Below, in pieces: positions 23,304-29,458 of a DNA stretch of 39,057 bases. The notes under the pieces are model-generated. The model saw nothing but the letters and a program-made list of their open reading frames with translations. It was not told the origin of the DNA and did no database searches. The position numbers and the translations under genes are program-made. How positions within the stretch are numbered: position 1 is the first letter of the stretch; each line of letters begins with the position of its first letter. Source of the stretch: a virus; the IMG/VR virus record IMGVR_UViG_3300035698_018297, positions 1-39,057 of that record; one strand, written 5' to 3'.

Positions 23304-23566
23304 TTTGGGCTTCCCGACAGCCGTTGCTTGAGCAGAGCGAAGAAGTCTCGGTCGCCCCAGAAGTTGCAGCAGTTGTCACAAACTGTGAGTTGCTGCCAGG
23401 GCCACCGGCCCTTTCTGGCTGTCCCGGCTTGAATCTCGGTGACTCGCTTGGGGTCCATCACCCCGTACTCGGTCATTGTGACTTCGACGGCGCCCCGGCA
23501 GGAGCAGACGCGGCCTTCGTTGGTGCGGGCCTTCAGCGCGCCGGCCAACACGCCCTCGACCAGCAT
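23300..23566 (-). CDS. small zinc-ribbon protein L3, start codon possibly lost
   Basis: An 88-aa protein from ATG 23566 (MLVEGVLAGAL). The upstream in-frame codons read RVSDTNRA, which align with the first residues of the other members, but no ATG, GTG or TTG precedes them. The original start has probably been lost, leaving a shortened helix. Knuckles are 21/23 (CSC) and 63/66, with the C-terminal helix DFFALLKQRL. A weak ribosome site (TAGGG) is present. Confidence 0.65.
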   Translation of the reverse strand: MLVEGVLAGALKARTNEGRVCSCRGAVEVTMTEYGVMDPKRVTEIQAGTARKGRWPWQQLTVCDNCCNFWGDRDFFALLKQRLSGSPK

Positions 23567-23570
23567 GGCC

Positions 23571-23837
23571 CTATTCGTGTCGGAGACTCGTAAGCAGCGC
23601 CATCCTTTCCGTCGCCCAGCGAAGGGCGCTGCCTAGGTGTCGAGGCTTGTCCGGCATGTCTCCGCACAGCGGGCAGTACCGGACGTGGTACGGGTTTCGG
23701 TTCCGCCGTATTTCAGCGAACAGATGAGTCTGATCGCAGTCCGCGCATTTCGTGCCAACGGCCGGCACAAAAACCGAAATCGCGCCCGCCAGATCCGCTT
23801 CGGCCAGGGTCGCCCGCTGTTCGATGGTCAGGTTCAT
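23571..23837 (-). CDS. small zinc-ribbon protein L2
   Basis: An 88-aa protein, N-terminus MNLTIEQRATLAEADLAG, knuckles 31/34 and 55/58, C-terminal helix LGSALRWATERMALL. ATGA overlap with L1. The stop TAG lies 4 nt before the ATG of L3. Confidence 0.75.
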   Translation of the reverse strand: MNLTIEQRATLAEADLAGAISVFVPAVGTKCADCDQTHLFAEIRRNRNPYHVRYCPLCGDMPDKPRHLGSALRWATERMALLTSLRHE

Positions 23838-24091
23838 GCGCCCTTCCGCCCTATGAGCGCCAGCGACCGGCGTATCTGCTGGAAGAACAGGTCTGCGCTG
23901 ACCCGCAAGGGCCGCCCACACTCACACAGGCGGGCGGTGATAAAGCTCGGCCGGTGCGTCATGTATTCGTTGTAGAGGCTCGAACCACAGCTCGGGCAAG
24001 GTGCGGACCCCTTTTTCTGAACGTGGATCAGGACCACTTCGGCCAGCACAGCCTCCGCCAGCATGTCGGATTCCTGCTCGCTGAACTGCAT
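23834..24091 (-). CDS. small zinc-ribbon protein L1
   Basis: An 85-aa protein and the first zinc-ribbon gene of the leftward transcript. N-terminus MQFSEQESDMLAEAVLAEVV, knuckles 32/35 and 56/58 (CEC), C-terminal helix DLFFQQIRRSLAL. Its ATG overlaps the stop of the leader gene at 24091-24351 (ATGA). Confidence 0.75.
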   Translation of the reverse strand: MQFSEQESDMLAEAVLAEVVLIHVQKKGSAPCPSCGSSLYNEYMTHRPSFITARLCECGRPLRVSADLFFQQIRRSLALIGRKGA

Positions 24092-24351
24092 CAGTTGGCC
24101 CTGCTGCCTTTGCTGTCGAGCGTGGCAACCAGGGCCGACACCGTGGCGACCACACGCGCGTTCACGTCAGGCGCTCCGCAGAGCAGGATGAAGCCGTAGT
24201 CAATGCCCCCGTCCTTACTGTCCTGAAGCCCGGAGATCATCGCGTTGTTGTCGAGCCCGTCGTCGTGGGTGCTCGCAGTCAACGCCAGCGTCGCGTGGGA
24301 TTTTCTCAGCATCGCCAGCGAGGCCAGGATGCGTTTTCCAGTTGACATCAT
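24091..24351 (-). CDS. hypothetical leader gene of the leftward array
   Basis: An 86-aa protein without cysteine knuckles, so not a zinc-ribbon member. It contains GGIDYGFILLCGAPDVNARVVATVSALVATL, an alpha/beta-looking C-terminal half. GGAGGG lies 7 nt before ATG 24351 (a second ATG follows at 24348). As first gene behind the leftward promoter it is a candidate regulator or partner of the array. I recognise no family. Confidence 0.65.
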   Translation of the reverse strand: MMSTGKRILASLAMLRKSHATLALTASTHDDGLDNNAMISGLQDSKDGGIDYGFILLCGAPDVNARVVATVSALVATLDSKGSRAN

Positions 24352-24373
24352 CTAGGAACCCTCCGTGAGAAAG

Positions 24374-24420
24374 CAGAATCGTACACCCCCGATTCTGTCA
24401 GGTGTCGCGCTGCCGGTCAA
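24374..24420 (-). promoter_or_regulatory. leftward promoter with operator hairpin over the -10
   Basis: On the minus strand: TTGACC (24420-24415), 17-bp spacer, CAGAAT (24397-24392). The -10 lies inside one arm of a perfect 8-bp inverted repeat, CAGAATCG (24374-24381) and its complement (24390-24397). This is a plausible repressor site for the leftward zinc-ribbon array, or an attenuator stem in the leader. Confidence 0.5.
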
Positions 24421-24444
24421 GTTTTGGGTTTAGGTTTACAGTAA

Positions 24445-24891
24445 CTAGGGAAGCTCGGCCGGAAGCTCGGTCTGCGCGGCAACTAGGGCCGCCTCGCGGA
24501 TAGCTGCGTTGCTCAGTCGAGCGCCCGACTTTGGCTTCGGCTCGGGCTCAGACTCGTCATCGCGTGACAGTGGTGCCGGAGGCTCAGGCGGTGGCGGGGC
24601 CGACGCCACGAGAACGTGCTCGGGCCAGCCGCTCGGCCGGGCCAGCCGCTCGGCCGGGCTCGTCATCGCATCGACCTTTTTGGGCGTCGGGCGCGTAGGC
24701 TCGTCCACGCCCGATGCGTAGCTCAGCACGGCGACTTGGACACGAAGCTGGACGACTTGCTCGCGGAGCATTGTGTACGCCGTGTCCGCGTCCTTGTTGA
24801 GCCAGTTTCCGTTACCGGCGATGGCCGTGAGCATGGTCAGCACGAGGGCCACGAGCTGTGCCCGCGTGCTGAGCGGTTTCTTCTCTGCCAT
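24445..24891 (-). CDS. membrane-anchored Pro-rich protein (spanin- or holin-like)
   Basis: A 148-aa protein: short basic N-terminus, one transmembrane segment (about residues 12-28), a short coiled region (about 40-58) and a long Pro/Glu/Lys/Ala-rich tail. An inner-membrane spanin or an anchored envelope protein would look like this, but no partner gene is evident. A 17-bp tandem duplication (24621-24637, 24638-24654) lies in the tail and shifts frame within itself. GGGAGGAACGTC precedes the ATG. Confidence 0.65.
   Translation of the reverse strand: MAEKKPLSTRAQLVALVLTMLTAIAGNGNWLNKDADTAYTMLREQVVQLRVQVAVLSYASGVDEPTRPTPKKVDAMTSPAERLARPSGWPEHVLVASAPPPPEPPAPLSRDDESEPEPKPKSGARLSNAAIREAALVAAQTELPAELP
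24621..24654. repeat. 17-bp tandem duplication
   Basis: Two exact copies of CGGGCCAGCCGCTCGGC lie head to tail within the gene at 24445-24891. Because 17 is not a multiple of three, the two copies are read in different frames. Confidence 0.8.
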
Positions 24892-24904
24892 GACGTTCCT
24901 CCCT

Positions 24905-24930
24905 TTTTTGGAATCGCTGGGGGCCGATCC
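24905..24930 (-). repeat. junction element, variant
   Basis: On the minus strand GGATCGGCCCCCAGC is followed by GATTCCAAAAAAG and the ribosome site of the gene at 24445-24891. It matches the GATC...ATTTCAAAAAA pattern with one change. Confidence 0.5.
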
Positions 24931-24946
24931 TGGGAGTCTAACCCGG

Positions 24947-25198
24947 CTACTGGAAGTAGTCGAACACGCGCCCGGTCATGATGGCGTCCGTGAAGTTGCG
25001 CGCGACCCGCGCGCGGTCGTTTTCGTCGTCGAGTGAGCAGCCGTGAAGCTCGCGCTCCAGCATTTCGGACACCGCGTCGTACACGCGGGCGTCTTTCCAG
25101 TCGGTGTGCATGACGGCGAAGGCCGGCTCGTCACAGTCGATCCAGTAGTGGCGCAGAAGTAGTCTGAGCGAGCGAAGCGAAGCGTGGATCAGACTCAT
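24947..25198 (-). CDS. hypothetical acidic protein
   Basis: An 83-aa protein with several acidic patches (WIDCDEPAF, SLDDENDRARVARNF) and a helical pattern. No family recognised. CCACGGAGAAAACGAT precedes ATG 25198, the CCACGGAG leader box shared with several other genes. Confidence 0.62.
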   Translation of the reverse strand: MSLIHASLRSLRLLLRHYWIDCDEPAFAVMHTDWKDARVYDAVSEMLERELHGCSLDDENDRARVARNFTDAIMTGRVFDYFQ

Positions 25199-25224
25199 AT
25201 CGTTTTCTCCGTGGTGAAGGGAGC

Positions 25225-25263
25225 GGGCCAGGGGGAGCGAGCGGTAACACGTCCCCCCGGCCC
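25225..25263 (-). terminator. terminator-like hairpin
   Basis: GGGCC-A-GGGGGA (25225-25236) pairs with TCCCCC-C-GGCCC (25252-25263), one mismatch. It lies downstream of the leftward gene at 25316-25519; no T tract follows. Confidence 0.45.
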
Positions 25264-25277
25264 TCAGCAGAGCAGCC

Positions 25278-25307
25278 AGCGTATGTCGCCGGCCGCCAGC
25301 GTGTCAA
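25278..25307 (-). promoter_or_regulatory. possible leftward promoter
   Basis: On the minus strand TTGACA (25307-25302), 18 bp, TACGCT (25283-25278). The -35 is perfect, the -10 poor. It would serve the gene at 24947-25198. Confidence 0.35.
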
Positions 25308-25315
25308 GATTCCGG

Positions 25316-25519
25316 CTATTCCGGGTCGGACGGCGTGCAGCGGTCCACAAGCTCGGAGTCGTTGAACTCGAAGCTCAGTTCCAGCACGTCGTGTGTCTCG
25401 CGCGTCTGGTCCGCGCGCTGCCGCGCGTCGTCGAAGGCTTCGAGATAGTTGTCGTAGATTCGACGCGATTCACCCAGGCTTTCAGACGCCTTGACGACGG
25501 CCCAGCGTTCGATGGTCAT
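25316..25519 (-). CDS. hypothetical small acidic helical protein
   Basis: A 67-aa protein, predicted mostly helical with a charged middle (DNYLEAFDDARQRADQTRE). AAGGAACGG precedes the ATG. No family recognised. Confidence 0.6.
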   Translation of the reverse strand: MTIERWAVVKASESLGESRRIYDNYLEAFDDARQRADQTRETHDVLELSFEFNDSELVDRCTPSDPE

Positions 25520-25539
25520 TGGTCCGTTCCTTCCCCGCG

Positions 25540-25815
25540 CTACTGCGCGGACACAACCGGGTTGGGGGAGTCGAGCTGGTAGCGCCAGTTGATCTCACCG
25601 CCCATGTCGGGGAGCTTTTGCGGTGGCTCGACGAGCGTGCAGCCGGGGCCGCACTTCAGGAATTTCAGGCGGCCGATCTCCGGGTGCCCCAGGTCGGCGT
25701 TGCGGTAAGCATACCAGTCACCGCCACGCTCGCGCATGGTGGCGAGGGCTTCCGGGTCAATTTCGGCCACGATGGCGGCAGTCTTCTGCCGCCCGGTCAC
25801 GGTTTTGTCGCTCAT
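25540..25815 (-). CDS. hypothetical protein with a CGPGC motif
   Basis: A 91-aa protein with a basic start, a central WYAYRN segment and a single CGPGC. It lacks the family helix and a second knuckle, so I do not count it as a zinc-ribbon member. GAGGAATTGAA precedes ATG 25815, which overlaps the stop of the next upstream gene (ATGA). Confidence 0.62.
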   Translation of the reverse strand: MSDKTVTGRQKTAAIVAEIDPEALATMRERGGDWYAYRNADLGHPEIGRLKFLKCGPGCTLVEPPQKLPDMGGEINWRYQLDSPNPVVSAQ

Positions 25816-26087
25816 TTCAATTCCTCTTTCAGTCGCTCGGCGAAGCGAGCGGGGTTGTACGGTTCTGCGATGCGCCCGCACTTGCAGAGCGCGATCACGT
25901 TATCGTTGCAGTCCCAGCGCCAGTTTTGAAGGTCTCCGACGACGTGGCTCCGATAGTCTCGCCGGCAGGGCCAGCAGTAGTAAGGATTGACCAGTTGGTT
26001 CAGTTGTTTGACCTTGCCGGTCAGGAGCCCTTCGGCGACCAGCCCGGCAAGCTCCGTGCCGGGTTTGACTGTCTTCTGTAGTCCCAC
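25812..26087 (-). CDS. isolated zinc-ribbon protein S1
   Basis: A 91-aa family member away from the main arrays. The helix ELAGLVAEGLLTGKV spans residues 12-26, knuckles are 38/41 and 68/70 (CKC), and the C-terminal helix RFAERLKEELK matches the leftward type. It starts at GTG 26087 behind GGAGTCTGAGC, directly after the 50-bp junction element at 26089-26139. Confidence 0.72.
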   Translation of the reverse strand: MGLQKTVKPGTELAGLVAEGLLTGKVKQLNQLVNPYYCWPCRRDYRSHVVGDLQNWRWDCNDNVIALCKCGRIAEPYNPARFAERLKEELK

Positions 26088-26088
26088 G

Positions 26089-26139
26089 CTCAGACTCCTT
26101 TTTGAAAACCCACGCCCCCGATCCTCACGGGGGCGCGGG
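26089..26139 (-). repeat. 50-bp gene-junction element (stem-loop, A-tract, ribosome site)
   Basis: Minus-strand order: GCGCCCCCG stem and loop, GATCGGGGGCG, then TTTTCAAAAAAGGAGTCTGAGC and the start of S1. It is about 96% identical by eye, in opposite orientation, to the element at 30586-30635. Confidence 0.75.
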
Positions 26140-26147
26140 TTCCTTTT

Positions 26148-26669
26148 CTACGTGTGGAGGCTCCAGCCGTCCTGCGGCGTCAGGCAGACCGAAAGGGTCG
26201 GCATTCCACCGTCACCGCCGCCGTCGTGCTGCCCGTGGAAGATAAGCCCGCCCTGCATGGTGAAGGACTGGCGATCCTCCGGGTCGGGACCGACCAGCTC
26301 CAGCGGCGCCCCGCAGGCGGGGCAGGCGGGGCAGGCGTGCGGCGGGGCGATGCCGGGGACCGGGTAGGAGTTGGTCCACCAGCAGCCGGGGTTGTCGCCG
26401 TCATAGGGCTCGCCCGTGTGCGTACAGTTCGCCGTGCAGGTTGCCTTGATCGTGTTGCGTGGGTAGTACGATTCAATGAGCACGCCGAAGCTCAGGGGCG
26501 CGAAGTCCCAGCCGAGATGCGCGCGGCTCTTGCGCCCATCGTTTTCGCCGTAGCCGTTGAGGTATTCCAGCTCAGCCAGGAAGCCCGGCCAGTAGCTCGG
26601 ATTCTCGTTACAGAAGTTGACACACTCGCGCAGACGTTCTGAGCTTTGTTCGTTGAGGATGATTGCCAT
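26148..26669 (-). CDS. hypothetical Cys-rich protein with triple knuckle
   Basis: A 173-aa protein. The N-terminal half is helical; the middle has CTANC and a Gly/Trp-rich stretch. CPACPACG near residues 121-128 arises from a 9-bp tandem repeat (26313-26337). The C-terminal part looks like beta strands. It may bind zinc, but lacks the family helix. CCACGGAGTCTGAAA precedes ATG 26669. The AGTTGACAC 9-mer lies antisense within it at 26615. Confidence 0.66.
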   Translation of the reverse strand: MAIILNEQSSERLRECVNFCNENPSYWPGFLAELEYLNGYGENDGRKSRAHLGWDFAPLSFGVLIESYYPRNTIKATCTANCTHTGEPYDGDNPGCWWTNSYPVPGIAPPHACPACPACGAPLELVGPDPEDRQSFTMQGGLIFHGQHDGGGDGGMPTLSVCLTPQDGWSLHT

Positions 26670-26720
26670 TTTCAGACTCCGTGGTTGACGTGAACTATTT
26701 TGAAATCTCAAGCGCCCGAT

Positions 26721-26746
26721 CCGGGCGGGGCACATGCCCCGCCCGG
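26721..26746 (-). terminator. strong stem-loop between leftward genes
   Basis: A perfect 12-bp stem, CCGGGCGGGGCA with its complement, and a 2-nt loop. It follows the stop of the gene at 26757-27095 and is the stem-loop part of a junction element that continues with GATC, GATTTCAAAA and CCACGGAG before the next gene. Confidence 0.65.
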
Positions 26747-26756
26747 TTCAGACTAT

Positions 26757-27095
26757 CTAGTCCGAGAAGGCGATTTTGCTCCACCGGGAGCTAATCTCGG
26801 CCTTGTTGCTGCCGGTCGGAACGACTCCAATCTGGTTGTCGTCCCAGCCGATGGTGATTCGTGTGTAGCCGCCGTCGCTCAGGTAGAGGACAGTCTCGAA
26901 GGCTTCGATGCGGGCTTCGTCACCGCCGCCCTCGTCCCGGCACTGCGACCGGCCGGTCAAAGCGAGGTCGAGCACGCGAAGGGCGCTCGTCATGTCGGCC
27001 AGGAGCCCGCCGCCGAAGGGCTCATCCCGGCCGGCTTGTACGCGGGTGTTTACTTTAGTGATCGCGTCGTGAAGCATGTTGATTACGCTCGGCAT
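26757..27095 (-). CDS. hypothetical protein
   Basis: A 112-aa protein: helical N-terminus (VINMLHDAITKVNTRV) and a beta-rich C-terminus (TVLYLSDGGYTRITIGWDD). No family recognised. The leader CCACGGAGTCTGAAA-ATG is identical to that of the neighbouring gene at 26669. Confidence 0.64.
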   Translation of the reverse strand: MPSVINMLHDAITKVNTRVQAGRDEPFGGGLLADMTSALRVLDLALTGRSQCRDEGGGDEARIEAFETVLYLSDGGYTRITIGWDDNQIGVVPTGSNKAEISSRWSKIAFSD

Positions 27096-27149
27096 TTTCA
27101 GACTCCGTGGTTGACGTGAACTGGTTTTTTGAAATCGCACACCCCTGAT

Positions 27150-27175
27150 CCGGGCGGGACTCGCGCCCCGCCCGG
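27150..27175 (-). terminator. stem-loop between leftward genes
   Basis: CCGGGCGGG (27150-27158) pairs with CCCGCCCGG (27167-27175). It lies 7 nt after the stop of the gene at 27183-27650 and forms the stem-loop of another junction element. Confidence 0.6.
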
Positions 27176-27182
27176 TGAGATG

Positions 27183-27650
27183 CTACGCATTGGCGGCCGA
27201 CTGGACCGCCGCTTTGACGGCCTTGCTGATCGACGTGGACTCGATGACTGCGCCGACGCAGCCGAAAACCTCGTCACTCAGGGTGATGCTCGGGTAGAAC
27301 TTCGCATAGGCGTGGTGGACCTTGCCTTCGGTCTGGACGAAGACGGCGACCCTATCCACGCACGGCGTATTCAGCGACGTGCGGACCTTCGCGGCGTAGC
27401 ACACATAGGTTCCGCCGTTCGCCATGACTCCCAGATCCTCGGCCACGAAACTGCGCTGGCAGGTTTCGGTTGAGACTGGAATCGGCGTCGTGATCGAGCG
27501 CAACACTTCCGGCACGGCCAGCGGCTTCGGGCGGGCCTTGCGGGCTTTCGCCTTGCGGCTGATCGTGCGGCCCGCTTTGGCGTGGGCGGCTTTGCGTTTG
27601 CGGTCGGTTGCTTTCTTGCTCGGGTTGCGCTTCGTGTTTGCTGCGGTCAT
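27183..27650 (-). CDS. hypothetical protein with histone-like basic N-terminus
   Basis: A 155-aa protein. Residues 6-43 are Lys/Arg/Ala-rich (KKATDRKRKAAHAKAG and onwards), like histone H1 tails. The remaining 110 residues form a mixed fold with hydrophobic strands. Nucleic-acid or ribosome binding through the basic tail is likely (inference). GGGAGAGAGCAA precedes the ATG, the same leader as at 28368 and 29939. Confidence 0.66.
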   Translation of the reverse strand: MTAANTKRNPSKKATDRKRKAAHAKAGRTISRKAKARKARPKPLAVPEVLRSITTPIPVSTETCQRSFVAEDLGVMANGGTYVCYAAKVRTSLNTPCVDRVAVFVQTEGKVHHAYAKFYPSITLSDEVFGCVGAVIESTSISKAVKAAVQSAANA

Positions 27651-27705
27651 TTGCTCTCTCCCTTCGGCCCGTGGTTTTGTCTGCGCTCAACTTGAACGCA
27701 AGATG

Positions 27706-27735
27706 ATAGTAACACGAATCAAAAACAGAAGTCAA
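27706..27735 (-). promoter_or_regulatory. leftward promoter
   Basis: On the minus strand TTGACT (27735-27730), 18 bp, TACTAT (27711-27706), in an AT-rich stretch. It should drive the basic-tail protein gene at 27183-27650 and genes downstream. Confidence 0.65.
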
Positions 27736-27764
27736 GAAAAAAGTTTACATATAGGGGATAGGGT

Positions 27765-28106
27765 TTAGAGCAGGCCGTAGTTTCGGGCCAGCGCCACGGC
27801 CGCCTCGCGGACATGCTTCGCGCCGAGCGCGTTGGCGCAGCACTGAAGCTCGACCTTGCCGACGACGTGGCGACTGGCGAGCGCCTGAATTTCGACCGTC
27901 AGGAACAGGCCCCGCGCGGGGCGCGTTGCCAGGATGCGGACGCGCTGACCGTCGCCGAGCGCCGAGAAGGCAATCACGGTGCGCTCGCGGCGGGGGCTAA
28001 CTTTCGCGGTCCGGCTCCCGGCGAAGTCGAGCACGCGGCCGGTGCGTATGTCTTCAATGTTACTGGCGACGAGGCTGCCGAAGTTTCTGAAGTCTTTGGT
28101 GTTCAT
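27765..28106 (-). CDS. hypothetical protein
   Basis: A 113-aa protein with SPRRERTVIAFSALGDGQRVRILA and a strand-rich centre. No family recognised. GGACGGCAGCA precedes the ATG. It follows the gene at 28117-28368 with a 10-nt gap. Confidence 0.63.
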   Translation of the reverse strand: MNTKDFRNFGSLVASNIEDIRTGRVLDFAGSRTAKVSPRRERTVIAFSALGDGQRVRILATRPARGLFLTVEIQALASRHVVGKVELQCCANALGAKHVREAAVALARNYGLL

Positions 28107-28116
28107 TGCTGCCGTC

Positions 28117-28368
28117 CTATCCGACCAAGCCGGTTGCGTATGCGTTGGTGACGTCTACCGTGCGGACGAGTTTCCGGCCGCTGTAGAATTCGACGATGAT
28201 GGTTGTGCCGCAGAGGGCGACGAAGGCGCGGCACGCCTTGTATCCGGGTGACGACTGGCGGGCTATGCGGATAGCCTCGCGATTTGTTATGCCGTAGCGA
28301 GCGGCAATCTGCTTCGTGCGGACTGTCTTCGTTTTCGGCGTCGTCGTCTTTTTCGTTTTCACTCTCAT
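28117..28368 (-). CDS. small basic protein, possible HTH
   Basis: An 83-aa protein: Lys/Thr-rich N-terminus, then IAARYGITNREAIRIARQ (residues 21-38), which has the spacing of a helix-turn-helix, then a strand-rich end. It is the first gene behind the leftward promoter at 28425-28454, a natural place for a regulator (inference). GGGAGAGAGCAA precedes the ATG. Confidence 0.65.
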   Translation of the reverse strand: MRVKTKKTTTPKTKTVRTKQIAARYGITNREAIRIARQSSPGYKACRAFVALCGTTIIVEFYSGRKLVRTVDVTNAYATGLVG

Positions 28369-28424
28369 TTGCTCTCTCCCTTTTTCGCACCGTGGTTTTC
28401 TGTCAGGCCCCTTGGCCTAACTAT

Positions 28425-28454
28425 ATTGTAGCACACTTGAAAAAACGATGTCAA
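28425..28454 (-). promoter_or_regulatory. leftward promoter of the divergent control region
   Basis: On the minus strand TTGACA (28454-28449), 18 bp including a T6 run, TACAAT (28430-28425). It is the strongest leftward promoter seen and starts the transcript that begins with the gene at 28117-28368. Confidence 0.75.
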
Positions 28455-28468
28455 GTTAAAAGTTTTAC

Positions 28469-28523
28469 TTATTTTTATTCTCTACGAGAATAAAAATAAT
28501 ATGCGCGTGAGGCACGCGCATAT
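28469..28523. repeat. two abutting palindromes, one AT-rich and one GC-rich
   Basis: A 14-bp perfect stem of A/T with one GAG/CTC block (28469-28482 and 28486-28499, 3-nt loop) is followed at once by an 11-bp stem, ATATGCGCGTG (28499-28509) with its complement (28513-28523). Both are perfect. They lie between the leftward promoter and rightward genes. A terminator for a leftward antisense transcript, an operator, or an origin element are all possible. Confidence 0.8.
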
Positions 28524-28532
28524 GTGAGGCTG

Positions 28533-28630
28533 GATCGGGGGTCTCGGATTTCAAAAAACCGTTTTGCGCGCCAGCTCGTTGTGCGTTCCTTCTTTATTGG
28601 CCGGGATCAGGGGGGAGTGATTTCAAAAAA
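28533..28630 (+). repeat. two direct copies of the junction element
   Basis: GATCGGGGG...GATTTCAAAAAACC at 28533-28559 and GATCAGGGGGG...GATTTCAAAAAACG at 28605-28632 lie 72 bp apart. The second leads into the promoter at 28639. There is no gene in 28369-28712. Confidence 0.65.
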
Positions 28631-28638
28631 CGTGTTTC

Positions 28639-28667
28639 TTGACTCTGGCAGCAAGCTGATCTACCAT
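28639..28667 (+). promoter_or_regulatory. rightward promoter
   Basis: TTGACT (28639-28644), 17 bp, TACCAT (28662-28667), with an A tract just upstream. It should transcribe the small genes from 28713. Confidence 0.65.
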
Positions 28668-28712
28668 CGTTGTCGGAGGACAGAAGCCTGTCGCCACCAC
28701 TGGAGGGAAAGC

Positions 28713-28916
28713 ATGAAGATTCCGCAGAGCGTGAAGCAGAAGAATGGGAAGTTCTACGTCGTCGGCCCCGAGTGGGAGCGCACGCGCAAGGCGCTGGCGT
28801 CCTGCGGGTCGCTCCCGAAGGCCATAGCCGCCGTCAAGCCCCTGGACACGCAGGGGATCGCGGTTGTGGGCGTCGTCCACGTCACCGACAGGCCCGCGCG
28901 GCTGGTCTGGTCGTAG
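28713..28916 (+). CDS. hypothetical small protein
   Basis: A 67-aa protein with a basic N-terminus (MKIPQSVKQKNGKFYVVG) and beta-strand-like segments. GGAGGGAAAGC precedes the ATG. No family recognised. The next 137 bp hold an 8-bp inverted repeat (29010-29017 and 29028-29035) and only a doubtful short Arg-rich frame. Confidence 0.6.
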   Translation: MKIPQSVKQKNGKFYVVGPEWERTRKALASCGSLPKAIAAVKPLDTQGIAVVGVVHVTDRPARLVWS

Positions 28917-29053
28917 AATGTGGCTGATTCGCGAAAAAGCCGCCGGCCTGTTCAGGGACCGCCTCAGACTCTTTCGGCGACTTTCTAGTTCGTATCAGCG
29001 AGAAAACAGGTTTCGCGTCCCGCATAGCGCGAAACACCACCACAGGAGCCATT

Positions 29054-29458
29054 ATGCGCGAGAAACGCCTTGAGATGACGCGGGCGGGAGCCTGCAACTT
29101 CTTCCACCACGTTCGCGAAGCCTTCGCACAGCTTCAGGAGCGCGAAATTTCCGAAAAGACGCCCCCAGAGGGCCGAAAATCCCGCACAACGCTCGCCTAC
29201 GACATCATGGGCGAGTTTGGGGGCCTTTTGTCGCCTTCGACGGTCGTTCGCTGGTTCACGGCCGACGAGCCGTCCGCGCCGTTGCCCATGTGGGCCTGTT
29301 TGCGCGGGAAGCCTACGCGGGCGCTGGCGAAGGATCGCCGCCTCTCGGTCGAGGCATTCCTGAAGCGCGTTTCCGAGGGCCTGTGGCGGCACGCGAAGTA
29401 CCAGATCGCGCCCCATGAGCTTCTGGAGGCCCCGCCGCGCTACCACGGGAGGTTCTAG
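29054..29458 (+). CDS. hypothetical protein, possible HTH
   Basis: A 134-aa basic protein. The segment GGLLSPSTVVRWFTAD (about residues 56-71) could be the recognition part of a helix-turn-helix. The flanking regions are helical and rich in Arg/Lys. AGGAGCC precedes ATG 29054. Its stop TAG abuts the TTG start of the next gene. Confidence 0.62.
   Translation: MREKRLEMTRAGACNFFHHVREAFAQLQEREISEKTPPEGRKSRTTLAYDIMGEFGGLLSPSTVVRWFTADEPSAPLPMWACLRGKPTRALAKDRRLSVEAFLKRVSEGLWRHAKYQIAPHELLEAPPRYHGRF

Noticed and set aside
24374-24397. Intrinsic terminator for leftward transcripts
   Set aside because: The 8-bp hairpin overlaps a promoter -10 and has no T tract on either strand, so an operator fits better.
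25540-25815. Thirty-second zinc-ribbon family member
   Set aside because: It has a single CGPGC, no second knuckle and no xxLhAExxLxG helix.
28918-29073. Short Arg-rich frame (51 codons) between 28918 and 29073
   Set aside because: No ribosome site, overlaps the next gene and an inverted repeat, and composition resembles non-coding frames.
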